Origin: Azospirillum fermentarium | GTDB lineage: Bacteria; Pseudomonadota; Alphaproteobacteria; Azospirillales; Azospirillaceae | Assembly: GCF_025961205.1 (NCBI RefSeq) | Contig: NZ_JAOQNH010000003.1 | Coordinates: forward strand, 950,501-1,014,500 | Length of the DNA: 64,000 bases | Direction: 5' to 3' | Shown here: positions 16,982-25,682 of the stretch, piece by piece | How positions within the stretch are numbered: position 1 is the stretch's first letter | How the letters are laid out: every line of letters starts with the position of its first letter | The notes under the pieces: generated by a model | The model's input: the letters and a program-made list of their open reading frames with translations, nothing else | Told to the model about the DNA's origin: nothing | Databases searched by the model: none | Translations under genes and position numbers: made by a program

Positions 16982-19258
16982 TCACGCCGATTCCAGAGCC
17001 TTCTCGCCGACGATGTGCGCTTTGACCTTGATGTAGATGGACCTCACCCAGGCCACCTCGTCCTTCGATAAAACGCCCTTTTCCGGATGTGCTGTGGTTT
17101 GGCGCGCCTTAGACAGCTTCGCAATCCACCGAACGGCATCGCCCTTTTTCACTTTCTCCCCGAGCGCGTAGCTGTCCTGGAATATGTCCCAGTTGTGGAC
17201 CGCGATGCTCTGGTAGGTTGCCAGCGACAGATACTGCCACAGCGGCTTCTCGCCATTGTCATTGTTAGCTCGCTCAAAGCACTCCTTACGGATGGGCTGC
17301 GGCACACCCTGCCACCACCATGCATCGTTTTCGGTGCCAAACTTCTGCTTCAATCGCGCAATGACGTCGTTGTAGAGGATCTTGTTGATATCCTTGATAA
17401 TAAGGTCGGCTTCCTGAGTCCCCTTCTCATCCCTGTCCTTCAGGTACTCCGTGAGGTCCTTGCTCGTGAATTGCGGTATGGCGTCGTGGATGATACCCAT
17501 CATCGACAGATAGTTCTTTTTCACACCGTCGAGGGCCTGTCGGTCACGGAAGGCCTTCACCTGGGTGGCGTCGGCCGTGCGGAAGAAGTTGATGATGGGC
17601 TGTACCAACGGGGCCACGCGCTCGACGAGGTCGTCGGCGTCCAAGTGGATTGCCTTCACCTGTTGGCTATCTTCGACATAGGCAATCAACTCTTTCAGGA
17701 GACGCATCAAGGCGCGTAAGCCGTTGTTGGTGCACAGAAAACCGCCTTTAGCATCGCCGAGATCCCAGTTGGCCGGTACGCCTTTGGCAAACAGTGCAAA
17801 GTACGCAACCAACACGTCGGCCGCTTTCTCGGCCGTCTCCTCGTAGTCACCGGAAAGGGCGCTGAGTTGCCCAAGTTGATAAACGTGCGGATTCGGCGGG
17901 GCGTGCGTGACCGTACCGAGAAATCGATTCTCCTTAATCCCATCAGCCAGGGAGGTCAGCGTCAAGCAACGGAAGTGGTCTTTATCCTTGTCAACGGTCA
18001 ACACCCGATTGCGGATGGGCGACTTGGCCATAGCTCCAAGGCGTAGCGCAACCCGTGGGTACAGCGCCTCGAATTGCTTCACTGGGTCCTCCGACCCGTA
18101 ATTCAAGTTCGAGTACAGCTCGTTCAGGAGCCCCCGCGACACCTTCACCTGCTTAGAGTTAATATCAATAAACAGCTCCATTTCGTCGGCCGCATCCATG
18201 TTCTCATAAGCAAGAACCGGAACGACGTGATTTTTCCCCTTTTCTGCAAAAGAAAAGCCATAAAGTCGATGCTGGCCGTCGATGACCCACGCGGAGCCAT
18301 AGAGCCCCGGGAGCTTTAGCGTTCCGAAAGTACTGTTTTCGAAGCTCTCATGCTTTTCAAACTGAAGCGGGCTCTTGACTTTAAAGTTGATAACGATATT
18401 AGTAGGAAACTGCCCACCCTCGTCGATGTAAGCGGCAATACTCTTAAGCCGTGCAGGTTTCACCATACGTTGGTATGTGTCGAGGTCGGCCGACTTGTGG
18501 CTGATATAAGCAATCTTCATCAGGTCATAAGGCGATATCAGGAAATTGTAGAAGGTTGTGCCTCCCATTTTGCCGCGCGTCGCGGGCACCTCAAGACGCA
18601 GCCCATCGACACCTTCGCCCTCCAGGTAGCGGGCGAGGAATTGGAAACGAGCAGCGCCCTTCACATAGTCGATGAGCCTACCATAGTAGGCCAAATCTTG
18701 CTCGGTGATGACCGCTATGTTGGACTTAGCCGCCCGCTCTTTGTCGGCCTTACGCCAATCCACATTACGGGTTGCAATCGCAAACTTAATTTTCAGCTTT
18801 GGAGTCTTGCCATAGTGAGAGTGGATGGCGTGTATGACATCCTGAGCGTTTGCATTAATCTTGTCGATCAGCCCCTTGACGGGCTTGGAACCTTCCTCTT
18901 CCGCGTGAGTGCATTCGACGACGAAGACAGTATCTTCGTCTTTGGCAAAGACGTCGAACTGGCGCCCCTTGAAGGTCAGGAGCCGATCCTCGTTTAACTC
19001 ATTGAAACCGAGGCGATAAAGCAGGCTCCAAACGTCGTCTTCTAGCTGGCGGTCATCGGGCTTCCGCTTGCGCACACGAACAGAGGTTTTGTTCCACTTC
19101 GCGACCTCCCAACCGTCGGCCTCCTCGCCCTTGACCTTGATAACCAAGGCCTCCTTTTTGGCGGCCGTGACCGTCTTCTCGTCGTGCTCCTTAGAGCGCC
19201 GCACGAAAACCGCCTTCGCAGCTTCACCGTTGACGATGCCGTTAGGAAACTCAGCCAT
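16982..19258 (-). CDS. DGQHR-domain (DndB-like) protein fused to REase-like N-terminus
   Basis: 758 residues. Residues ~72-120 form a PD-(D/E)XK-like unit: LEDDVWSLLYRLGF, then GRQFDVFAKDEDTVFVVECTHA, in which the usual E-x-K is E-C-T. Residues ~320-335 carry the signature VIDGQHRLYGF, followed by VPVLAYENMDAADEMELF and IDINSKQVKVS, as in DndB/DpdB-type DGQHR proteins that act with DNA modification systems. The long C-terminal part is helical and unassigned. It is the first gene of the four-gene operon. The DndA/C/D/E and DpdA partners are absent, so it is not a standard Dnd or Dpd locus. Confidence 0.82.
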   Translation of the reverse strand: MAEFPNGIVNGEAAKAVFVRRSKEHDEKTVTAAKKEALVIKVKGEEADGWEVAKWNKTSVRVRKRKPDDRQLEDDVWSLLYRLGFNELNEDRLLTFKGRQFDVFAKDEDTVFVVECTHAEEEGSKPVKGLIDKINANAQDVIHAIHSHYGKTPKLKIKFAIATRNVDWRKADKERAAKSNIAVITEQDLAYYGRLIDYVKGAARFQFLARYLEGEGVDGLRLEVPATRGKMGGTTFYNFLISPYDLMKIAYISHKSADLDTYQRMVKPARLKSIAAYIDEGGQFPTNIVINFKVKSPLQFEKHESFENSTFGTLKLPGLYGSAWVIDGQHRLYGFSFAEKGKNHVVPVLAYENMDAADEMELFIDINSKQVKVSRGLLNELYSNLNYGSEDPVKQFEALYPRVALRLGAMAKSPIRNRVLTVDKDKDHFRCLTLTSLADGIKENRFLGTVTHAPPNPHVYQLGQLSALSGDYEETAEKAADVLVAYFALFAKGVPANWDLGDAKGGFLCTNNGLRALMRLLKELIAYVEDSQQVKAIHLDADDLVERVAPLVQPIINFFRTADATQVKAFRDRQALDGVKKNYLSMMGIIHDAIPQFTSKDLTEYLKDRDEKGTQEADLIIKDINKILYNDVIARLKQKFGTENDAWWWQGVPQPIRKECFERANNDNGEKPLWQYLSLATYQSIAVHNWDIFQDSYALGEKVKKGDAVRWIAKLSKARQTTAHPEKGVLSKDEVAWVRSIYIKVKAHIVGEKALESA

Positions 19259-19554
19259 TGCCCCCCCAGACTGCGCGCCTCAAGGCTGCGTGCCTACGCC
19301 AACAGCCCTACCCCAAATGATGGGAAAGGCTACCATACGGTTGAGATGGGAGAAAGCTCCGCACGTCGTCTGAGCACCACACTTTGTACCGGATTATAAC
19401 GCGACTTCCAAATCCTGCTCTTTCCCCAGCGCTCGGGCTTAGGCCAGACGCTCCTTCGCGTTCCAACAGGTACAGAACATGCGCGACATCGTCGGCCACT
19501 CGATGTCTGGACACAATGCGGACACAGATGGACCATACCGATTCGCCGGACACG

Positions 19555-19586
19555 AAAAAGCCAGCAACCCCTTGGGATTGCTGGCT
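19555..19586 (-). terminator. Rho-independent terminator after the tRNA-fMet fragment
   Basis: AGCCAGCAA at 19559-19567 pairs with TTGCTGGCT at 19578-19586. On the minus strand the stem is followed by TTTTT (19559-19555). It sits a few bases after the tRNA 3' end and was probably the terminator of the original tRNA gene. Confidence 0.8.
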
Positions 19587-19590
19587 GATT

Positions 19591-19635
19591 TGGATGCGGG
19601 GGCCGGATTTGAACCTGCGACCTTCAGGTTATGAG
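19591..19635 (-). repeat. Partial initiator tRNA-fMet (3' half), integrase attachment site
   Basis: The minus strand reads from the anticodon loop CTCATAACCTGAAGG through GTCGCAGGTTCAAATCC to CCCCCGCATCCA. This matches the 3' half of an initiator tRNA with anticodon CAT, except for one T-stem change and the base before CCA. The 5' half is missing: the match stops at about 19635. A tyrosine integrase gene lies next to it, so this is almost certainly an att site made by integration into a tRNA-fMet gene. Being a partial copy, it is not a working tRNA gene. Confidence 0.82.
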
Positions 19636-19823
19636 TTCGTTTTCCGGCCCCTGCACGCACGTTTCCGGCACTACGACAGAGTATCCGATTGCACTATAAT
19701 ACCTTGTTTCCATTGATATTTTTCGGCGACCAAACTACGCTTCAGTTTCATCGGAAGCGCGCTCTTTTCCTCCCAAGTGATTCCGATTTGATTCCGGAGA
19801 TTCCGGCGCTCGTGGGGTGCTCC

Positions 19824-21068
19824 ATGGCCAAGATCACGAAACGGTCCGTCGATGCCGCCGTCCCCGGCCAGGAAGAGTTCTTCCTCTGGGACGAAGAGCT
19901 GAAGGGCTTCGGACTGCGCGTCTATCCCTCGGGCCGGAAAATGTATCTGGCCCAGTTCCGGGCCGGCGGCCGCCTGCGCCGCGTCAACATCGGCCCCCAT
20001 GGCGTCCTGACACCCGATGTCGCCCGGACCGAAGCCATGAAGCATCTATCCGATGTCCGGCGCGGCAGCGACCCGGCGTCCGAACGCGACCGGCGCAAGG
20101 CCTCCCCCACCATGAAGGAGTTCGGCAAGCGCTTCCTGGAGGACCACGTCGCCTCCCACTGCAAGCCGACCACCCGGGCCGAATACAAACGCTCCATCGA
20201 CCTGTTCATCAACCCCAAGCTCGGCAGCCATCGCATCATCGACGTCAGCCGCGCCGACGTGGTCGAGCTTCACCAATCCTTGAAAGCGACCCCCTATCAG
20301 GCCAACCGCACCTTGGGCGTTCTCTCCGTCATGTTCACCGTCGCCCACACCTGGGGCGTCCGGACCGATGGCATCAACCCGTGCTGGAAGGTGAAGCGCT
20401 ACAAGGAGGTCAAACGCGAACGCTACCTCACGCCGGACGAACTCGCCCGCATCGGCAAGGTGCTGCGCGACTCCACTTCCGAACCGGAAGCGGTCAATTG
20501 CATCCACCTCCTCCTTCTGACGGGCTGCCGCCTCAGCGAAATCCAGAAGCTCAAATGGGAGCACGTCGATCTCAGGGCTGGCGTGCTCCGACTGCCGGAT
20601 TCCAAGACCGGGGCGAAACTGGTGACGGTCGGGAAGGCCGCCGTTGAAGTGCTCAAGGGCATCACCAGGATGGTGGACAACCCCTATGTCATCACCGGCC
20701 AGGTCGAAGGCCAGCATCTGACCGACATGCAGCGTCCCTGGCGCCGGCTGCGCAAGCGCGCCGGGCTGGACGACCTGCGCATCCACGACCTGCGGCATTC
20801 CTTCGCCTCCGACGCGCTCCAGCTCGGCGAAGACCTGCCGATGATCGGCCGCCTGCTCGGGCACACCCAGGTCCAGACGACCGCCCGCTACGCCCACCTC
20901 AAGACCGATCCGATCAGGGTGGCCGCCGACAAGGTGGCGGAGGCCATTGCGGTCGCCCTCACCCGCCCGCCCAAGAAGGACGATGCATCGAAAGCGACGG
21001 CCGGCCCCCAGGACGACCGGCCGGATGAAGACGCCCACCTCTACCAGGAACATATTGATATTTTTTGA
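19824..21068 (+). CDS. int: Tyrosine recombinase / integrase (tRNA-fMet-targeting)
   Basis: 414 residues from ATG 19824 (MAKITKRSVDAAVPG). The N-terminal DUF4102-like arm-binding region is typical of P4-type and tRNA-site integrases (ELKGFGLRVYPSGRKMYLAQ). The catalytic domain has R in LLTGCRLSEIQ, H-x-x-R in IHDLRHSFAS, and H and Y in LGHTQVQTTARYAHL. It joins the island to its att site at 19591-19635. The frame extends upstream to 19689, but the sequence homology begins at 19824. The gene appears intact. Confidence 0.93.
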   Translation: MAKITKRSVDAAVPGQEEFFLWDEELKGFGLRVYPSGRKMYLAQFRAGGRLRRVNIGPHGVLTPDVARTEAMKHLSDVRRGSDPASERDRRKASPTMKEFGKRFLEDHVASHCKPTTRAEYKRSIDLFINPKLGSHRIIDVSRADVVELHQSLKATPYQANRTLGVLSVMFTVAHTWGVRTDGINPCWKVKRYKEVKRERYLTPDELARIGKVLRDSTSEPEAVNCIHLLLLTGCRLSEIQKLKWEHVDLRAGVLRLPDSKTGAKLVTVGKAAVEVLKGITRMVDNPYVITGQVEGQHLTDMQRPWRRLRKRAGLDDLRIHDLRHSFASDALQLGEDLPMIGRLLGHTQVQTTARYAHLKTDPIRVAADKVAEAIAVALTRPPKKDDASKATAGPQDDRPDEDAHLYQEHIDIF

Positions 21069-21093
21069 TATTCTGCCTTTGGTGTCGTATCTT
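21065..21093 (+). promoter_or_regulatory. Sigma-70-type promoter for the first AbiE pair
   Basis: TTGATA (21065-21070), a 17-bp spacer and TATCTT (21088-21093). Its -35 overlaps the integrase stop. It fits ATG 21118 with GGAG at 21108-21111 as the start of the following gene. Confidence 0.5.
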
Positions 21094-21117
21094 GACAGGA
21101 AGCGCATGGAGATTTTG

Positions 21118-21558
21118 ATGTCAGCCCGACCGAAGCGCAACCCGGTCAAGCTGGTGCCGCTGGCCAACCGCATGGAACGTCGGATCGACGACCTGGACGG
21201 CAACGTCGTGTTGCGTCAGGACTTCAAGGGCATGGCCGATGACGATCAGATCGGCCGCGGCATGCGGACGCTCGTCCGGAAGGGAAAGATCGTCCGGATC
21301 GGTCAGGGCATCTATGCCAAGGCGACCGTCGGCCCCTTGAGCGGGAAGATCCTCCCCCGGAAGGACATCACCGACCTGGCCCGCGAGGCCATGAGCCGGC
21401 TCGGCTATGAGGTGGTGCCAACCCGGTGGGAACGGGATTACGCGCAGCGCAAGACCGAGCAGGTTCCTCTCGGCCGGATGGTCGGCGTCACCAAGAGGGT
21501 CAGGCGCACGATCTCCTGGGAGGGACGCAGCGTTGAATTTGAGCGCCGTCGCGGATAA
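21118..21558 (+). CDS. AbiEi-type antitoxin (DUF6088-like), first AbiE locus
   Basis: 146 residues. It is an N-terminal winged-helix domain (GNVVLRQDFKGMADDDQIGR, then LVRKGKIVRIGQGIYAKATV) followed by a short C-terminal region. This is the form of AbiEi antitoxins of the DUF6088 type, which repress their own operon and counter the AbiEii nucleotidyltransferase by a type IV mechanism. GGAG at 21108-21111 supports ATG 21118. The toxin gene behind it is frameshifted and cut, so this antitoxin has no intact local partner, although a second AbiE pair lies at 30.9 kb. Confidence 0.75.
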   Translation: MSARPKRNPVKLVPLANRMERRIDDLDGNVVLRQDFKGMADDDQIGRGMRTLVRKGKIVRIGQGIYAKATVGPLSGKILPRKDITDLAREAMSRLGYEVVPTRWERDYAQRKTEQVPLGRMVGVTKRVRRTISWEGRSVEFERRRG

Positions 21559-22280
21559 CGGCTTCATCGACGCGGTCGCCGTCGACCTCGGGATCCCTAC
21601 GGCGCTGGTCGAGAAGGACTGGTACGTCGTCCAGGTTCCGCGCGTCATCGCCGGGCACACGGAACTTGCCGGCCATGTGCCGGTGTTCGATGGCGGGACG
21701 TCGCTGTCGAAGGGGTTCGGCATCATCAAGCGGCTGTCGGAGGACATCGACTTCTCAAGGTGATCGTTCCGGAAGCGGCGAGCAAAAGCGCCCGCTCCAA
21801 GGGCTTCAGCGATTGCCGCAAGGCCATCCTCGACGCGCTCCGACAGCAGGGCTTCACCTGGGACGACAAGACCCTGCTGGTCGGAAAGAACAGCGCGTTT
21901 TTCCAGGCGCTGCTCACCTATCCGCGCGAGTTTCCCATGCCTTACGGCTTCCGGCCGGAACTCAAGATCGAAGTGACCTTCGAGCCGCCCCGGCTGGCCA
22001 CCATCAGCCATCCGGTTTCCTCGTTCGTCGTCACGGGCAAGCGTTTCGATCCCGAGGTGCCCATGATCGCCTGCGTGGACCCGCTGAAGATCGCCGCCGA
22101 CAAGGTATCGGCGTTCGCGTGGCGGGCGAAGGCGATGCTCGACGCAGCCAAGCGGAAGGAGGCCAGGGACCGCGACGGCACCTTGGTGCGCCACCTGCAC
22201 GACCTCGCCGCACTGGAGCCGCGGATTGTGGAAGCGGCAGACTTCGCAGCCGGTGCGCATGCTCTGATGGAAAAGGACAT
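21533..22280 (+). pseudogene. AbiEii-type nucleotidyltransferase toxin, frameshifted and truncated
   Basis: Start is probably TTG 21533, with GGGAGGG upstream. The first frame reaches the motif region FDGGTSLSKGFGIIKRLSED and IDFS, then stops at 21761. Continuing at 21760 in another frame gives KVIVPEAASKSARSKGF and on to PLKIAADKVSAFAWR and RHLHDLAALEP. Joining the two needs one inserted base at about 21756, so a single-base deletion has broken the toxin. The 3' end is lost at an IS21 fragment near 22280. Confidence 0.8.
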
Positions 22281-22482
22281 TGATGGACCGCTGCGTCGCC
22301 TACGCCAAGGCGCACCGCCATCCCGAGTTGCGCGAGCAGACCGTCTGGGAGGCCTTCGAGGCGGAGCGGCCGAGCCTGGTTCCCTACGCTGGCCGCTTCG
22401 ACGGCTTCCACGCCGTTCCGGCCTCGGTCTCCAAGACCTGCCTGGTGCGCTTCGACACCAACCGCTACTCCGTGGCGGCGAA
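22281..22482 (+). mobile_element. IS21 family IstA transposase fragment
   Basis: About 67 codons (RCVAYAKAHRHPELREQTVW, then FDGFHAVPASVSKTCLVRFD and NRYSVAA) match the middle of IstA. Both flanks change abruptly, into AbiEii sequence on the left and IS66 sequence on the right. No IS21 ends and no istB are present. Confidence 0.75.
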
Positions 22483-23761
22483 CCGCGGCAACCTGCCGGC
22501 CGATCTGCCGCGCGAGGAGATCCTCATCGACGTCGCCGACAAGACCTGCCGGTGCTGCGGCGGCGCGCTGCATCCCATCGGCGAGGATGTCTCACAACGC
22601 CTGGATCTCGTCCCGGCCCGCTTCCGGGTGCTGGTGACCCGCCGGCCCAGGTACGCCTGCCGCCGCTGCGAAGAGGGCGTCGTACAGGCCCCGGCGCCGG
22701 CGCGCATCGTGGAGGCCGGCATCCCCACCGAGGCGCTGATCGCCCACGTGCTGGTGTCCAAGTATGCCGACCATTTGCCGTTGTACCGCCAAGCTCAGAT
22801 CTACGCGCGTCAGGGCGTCGATCTCGACCGCTCGACGCTGGCCGACTGGGTTGGACGGGCTGCCTGGTACCTGCGGCCCCTGCACGAGCGGTTGCTGGCC
22901 AACCTGAAAGCCTCGGGCAAGCTGTTCGCCGACGAGACGACGGCGCCGGTGCTCGATCCCGGACGGGGCAGCACCAAGACCGGCCAGCTCTGGGCGTACG
23001 CGCGCGATGATCGCCCCTGGGGCGGGCCGGAGCCGCCGGCGGTGGCCTACGTCTATGCCCCGGATCGCAAGGCGGAACGCCCGGTGGCGCACCTGCAGGG
23101 ATTCGCCGGCGTGCTCCAGGTCGACGGCTATGCCGGTTATCGCAAGCTGGCCGAGGGCGGGGCTGTGCGCCTCGCGTTCTGCTGGTCGCATGTCCGCCGG
23201 GGCTTCTACGATCTCCAGACCGGCGGCTCCGCGCCGGTCGCCAGCGAAGCCCTGCTGCGCATCGCCAAGCTGTACGCGGTGGAGGCGGAGATCCGCGGCC
23301 GTGACGCCGAAGCGCGCCGCCGGGAGCGGCAGGCCCGCACGGCGCCGCTGATTGCGGAGCTGAAGGCGTGGCTGGAGAAGCAGCTCGCAACGGTGTCGCG
23401 CAAATCGACGCTGGCCGAGGCGATCCGCTACGCGCTCAGCCGCTGGGAGGGGCTGACGCTGTTCCTCGACGACGGGCGGCTGGAGATCGATAGCAACAGC
23501 GTGGAGCGCTGCATCCGCCCGCTGGCCCTGACGCGCAAGAATGCACTGTTCGCTGGCAGCGACGGCGGCGGTGAGCACTGGGCGACGATCGCGTCGCTGG
23601 TGGAAACCTGCAAGCTGAACGGCGCCGATCCGCAGGCTTGGTTCGCCGAGGTGCTGACCAAGCTCGCCAGCGGCCATCCGATCACCAAGCTCGATGAACT
23701 CCTGCCCTGGGGCCATACCCGGCAGGCGGAACCCGCCGTGGCCTGAGAACACCGCTTACGC
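22483..23761 (+). mobile_element. IS66-family element fragment (tnpC 3' part and one end)
   Basis: Starts inside tnpC (RGNLPADLPREEILIDVADK), has the zinc region CRCCGGAL and CRRCEEG, DETTAPVLDPG, QVDGYAGYRK and NSVERCIRPLALTRKN, and ends with the IS66 terminus CGCTTAC just after the stop at 23746. tnpA, tnpB and about the first 90 residues of tnpC are missing. It fuses in frame to the IS21 piece and gives one 488-codon ORF from 22280 to 23746. This IS66 differs from the one at 9948-12535. Confidence 0.85.
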
Positions 23762-24776
23762 TGATCGCCGCCGGCTACCCGGATGCCAATGACTGCGACA
23801 CCCTGCGCAGCGATCCGGCCTTCAAGATGGCGGTCGGCCGCCTGCCGGAGAGCGGAGGCGACCTCTGCTCGCAGCCGACCATCAGCCGGCTGGAGAACCT
23901 GCCCGGTCCGGTGGCGCTCAAACGCATGATGGCGGCCATGGTGGAGCTGTTCTGCGACAGCTTCGCCACGGTGCCGCGCCGCCTCGTGCTGGACATCGAC
24001 GACACCGAGGATCGCGTCCACGGCGCCCAGCAGCTCTCACTGTTCCACGCCCATTACGATGGGCGCTGCTTTTTGCCGATGCACATCTACGAGGCGACCA
24101 CCGGCAAGCCGGTCGCCGTCATCCTGCGCCCCGGCAAGACGCCGGACGGCGCCGAGGTGGCGTTGGTGCTGCGCCACGTCGTGCGGACCATCCGCGCCCG
24201 CTGGCCGCGCGTCGATATCCTGGTGCGCGGCGACAGCCATTACGGCCGCCACGAGGCGATGAACTGGTGCGAGCGCAACCGCGTCGGTTACGTCTTCGGC
24301 CTGGGCGGCAACAAAGTCCTGCTCGGGCGCGTCACCGATCTGGCCGAAGACGCCGCGATGGGCCGGCTTGCCGGGGAGGCGGACAAGGTCCGGCGTTTCC
24401 GCGAGTTCCGTTACGCCGCCCGCACGTGGAAGGTCGAGCGGCGGGTCATCGCCCGGATCGAGGCGTCGGCCCAGGGCACCGATACCCGGTTCATCGTCAC
24501 CAACCTGACCGGCACGCCCCAGGCGCTGTACGAGACCATCTACTGCGCCCGCGGCCAGATGGAGAACCTGATCAAGGCGCACAAGCTGCACCTCGCCTCC
24601 GACCGGACGTCGTGCAGCAAGGCGACCGCCAACCAGTTCCGGCTGCTCATCCACACCGCCGCCTATTGGCTGCTGCACACCGTGCGCGGCTTGGCGCCGA
24701 AGACGTCGTTCTGGCGCGAGGCGCAGTTCGACACGCTGCGCCTCGGCCTCATCAAGGTGGCGGCGCGGGTCGCCCT
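23762..24776 (+). mobile_element. IS1380-family transposase fragment
   Basis: The frame reads LIAAGYPDANDCDTLRSDPA, then LCSQPTISRLENLP, VLDIDDTEDRVHGAQQLSLF, VDILVRGDSHYGRHEAMNWC and ARGQMENLIKAHKLHLASDR. These are core parts of IS1380-type DDE transposases (D in DIDDT, D in RGDSHYG, E in QMENLIK). The N-terminal ~80 residues and the last part are missing; IS66 and IS3 sequence border it. It is probably inactive. Confidence 0.85.
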
Positions 24777-25235
24777 TCACCGGCTCGTAATAGCTGGAGC
24801 GGCTGAGCGACACCAGAGCGCACTGCCGGGTGATCGACAGGCGCGGATGCTCCGGCTCGATCATCTCCCGCCTCCGGCCGACGCTCATCGACCGGAGGCC
24901 TTGCGCAAAAAATCGCGTTCCACGACCAGTTGCCCGATCATGGCGTGCAGCTTTTCCACCTCACCCTGATGGCTGGCCTCGGCCGCCTCCGCCTTGCCGG
25001 AAAACACCCCGGCCATCCCCTCGACGGCCTGCTTCTTCCAGGCGTTGATCAGCGTCTGGTGCACCCCGTGCTTGGCCACGAGCTGCGACACCGTCAGCTC
25101 GCCCCGGATCGCCTCCAGCGCCACCTTCGCCTTGAACTCCGCCGAATACCGCTTCCGTTTTCCCGTCATCGGGTCCGTCCTTCCTGATGGGCGAACCAAG
25201 CTTATCCAACTGTCCGGGGAACGGGGACCACCTCA
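24777..25235 (-). mobile_element. IS3-family element remnant (orfA plus start of orfB)
   Basis: The right end, read on the minus strand, is TGAGGTGGTCCCCGTTCCCC, a typical IS407-group IS3 terminus. OrfA is complete, and orfB is cut after about 40 residues (EPEHPRLSITRQCALVSLSR) at the IS1380 fragment. The left end is absent. Confidence 0.82.
24885..25169 (-). CDS. IS3-family OrfA (helix-turn-helix transposase subunit)
   Basis: About 94 residues from ATG 25169 (MTGKRKRYSAEFKAKVAL), with an HTH (LTVSQLVAKHGVHQTLINAW) and a leucine-zipper-like end (EVEKLHAMIGQLVVERDFL). It is complete, but its orfB partner is truncated, so the element cannot transpose on its own. Confidence 0.88.
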   Translation of the reverse strand: MTGKRKRYSAEFKAKVALEAIRGELTVSQLVAKHGVHQTLINAWKKQAVEGMAGVFSGKAEAAEASHQGEVEKLHAMIGQLVVERDFLRKASGR

Positions 25236-25682
25236 GATCTCCCGGCCGTCGATCAGGCACTCGCCGACCGTTGCTGCGCGCTGGCCAATGATCCCGATTA
25301 CCTCAAGGCCGTCACGTGGTTCCATTGGTGGCCGCAATTCGCATGAAATCTCATCAATGGAACCCTTCAGGCGCCGGCCGTATGAGACGCGGGAGGAAGG
25401 AGACAGAGATGACCGGCTTGACAGCGCCGAAAACCCCATACAAGCAATTACCAAATTTTGCGACAAGGTCTTGGGCCGCCCATCCGGCTGCCATGAAACA
25501 TTCCGATTACATAAGTATTAATCGTCAAATCACCAAATAATAAAGATTCACACAAAAAAATAATGGTTCGCCGACGCTCAGCTTGTCATCGGGGGATCTC
25601 TGTAAAATTCCTGGCATCTGGTGGCAAATACCAAATCGGATAGCGGACGCTTTCGTATCCGAGCCAGCTCTGAGCGCGGACT
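25236..25682. other. Gap with a short transposase-like tail, then AT-rich non-coding DNA
   Basis: The plus strand at 25239-25360 reads VDQALADRCCALANDPDYLK and AVTWFHWWPQ before a stop. This resembles the end of some transposases but is too short to place. From about 25400 to 25680 the DNA is unusually AT-rich for this window (for example, around 25510-25570) and holds no gene I can support. It is downstream of the CHAT operon, whose last stop is at 25683. Confidence 0.4.

Noticed and set aside
12722-19258. Assignment of the DGQHR operon as a Dnd or Dpd system
   Set aside because: No cysteine desulfurase, DndC/D/E, TGT-like DpdA or helicase genes are present, and a radical SAM plus GHKL pair is not part of those systems as I know them.
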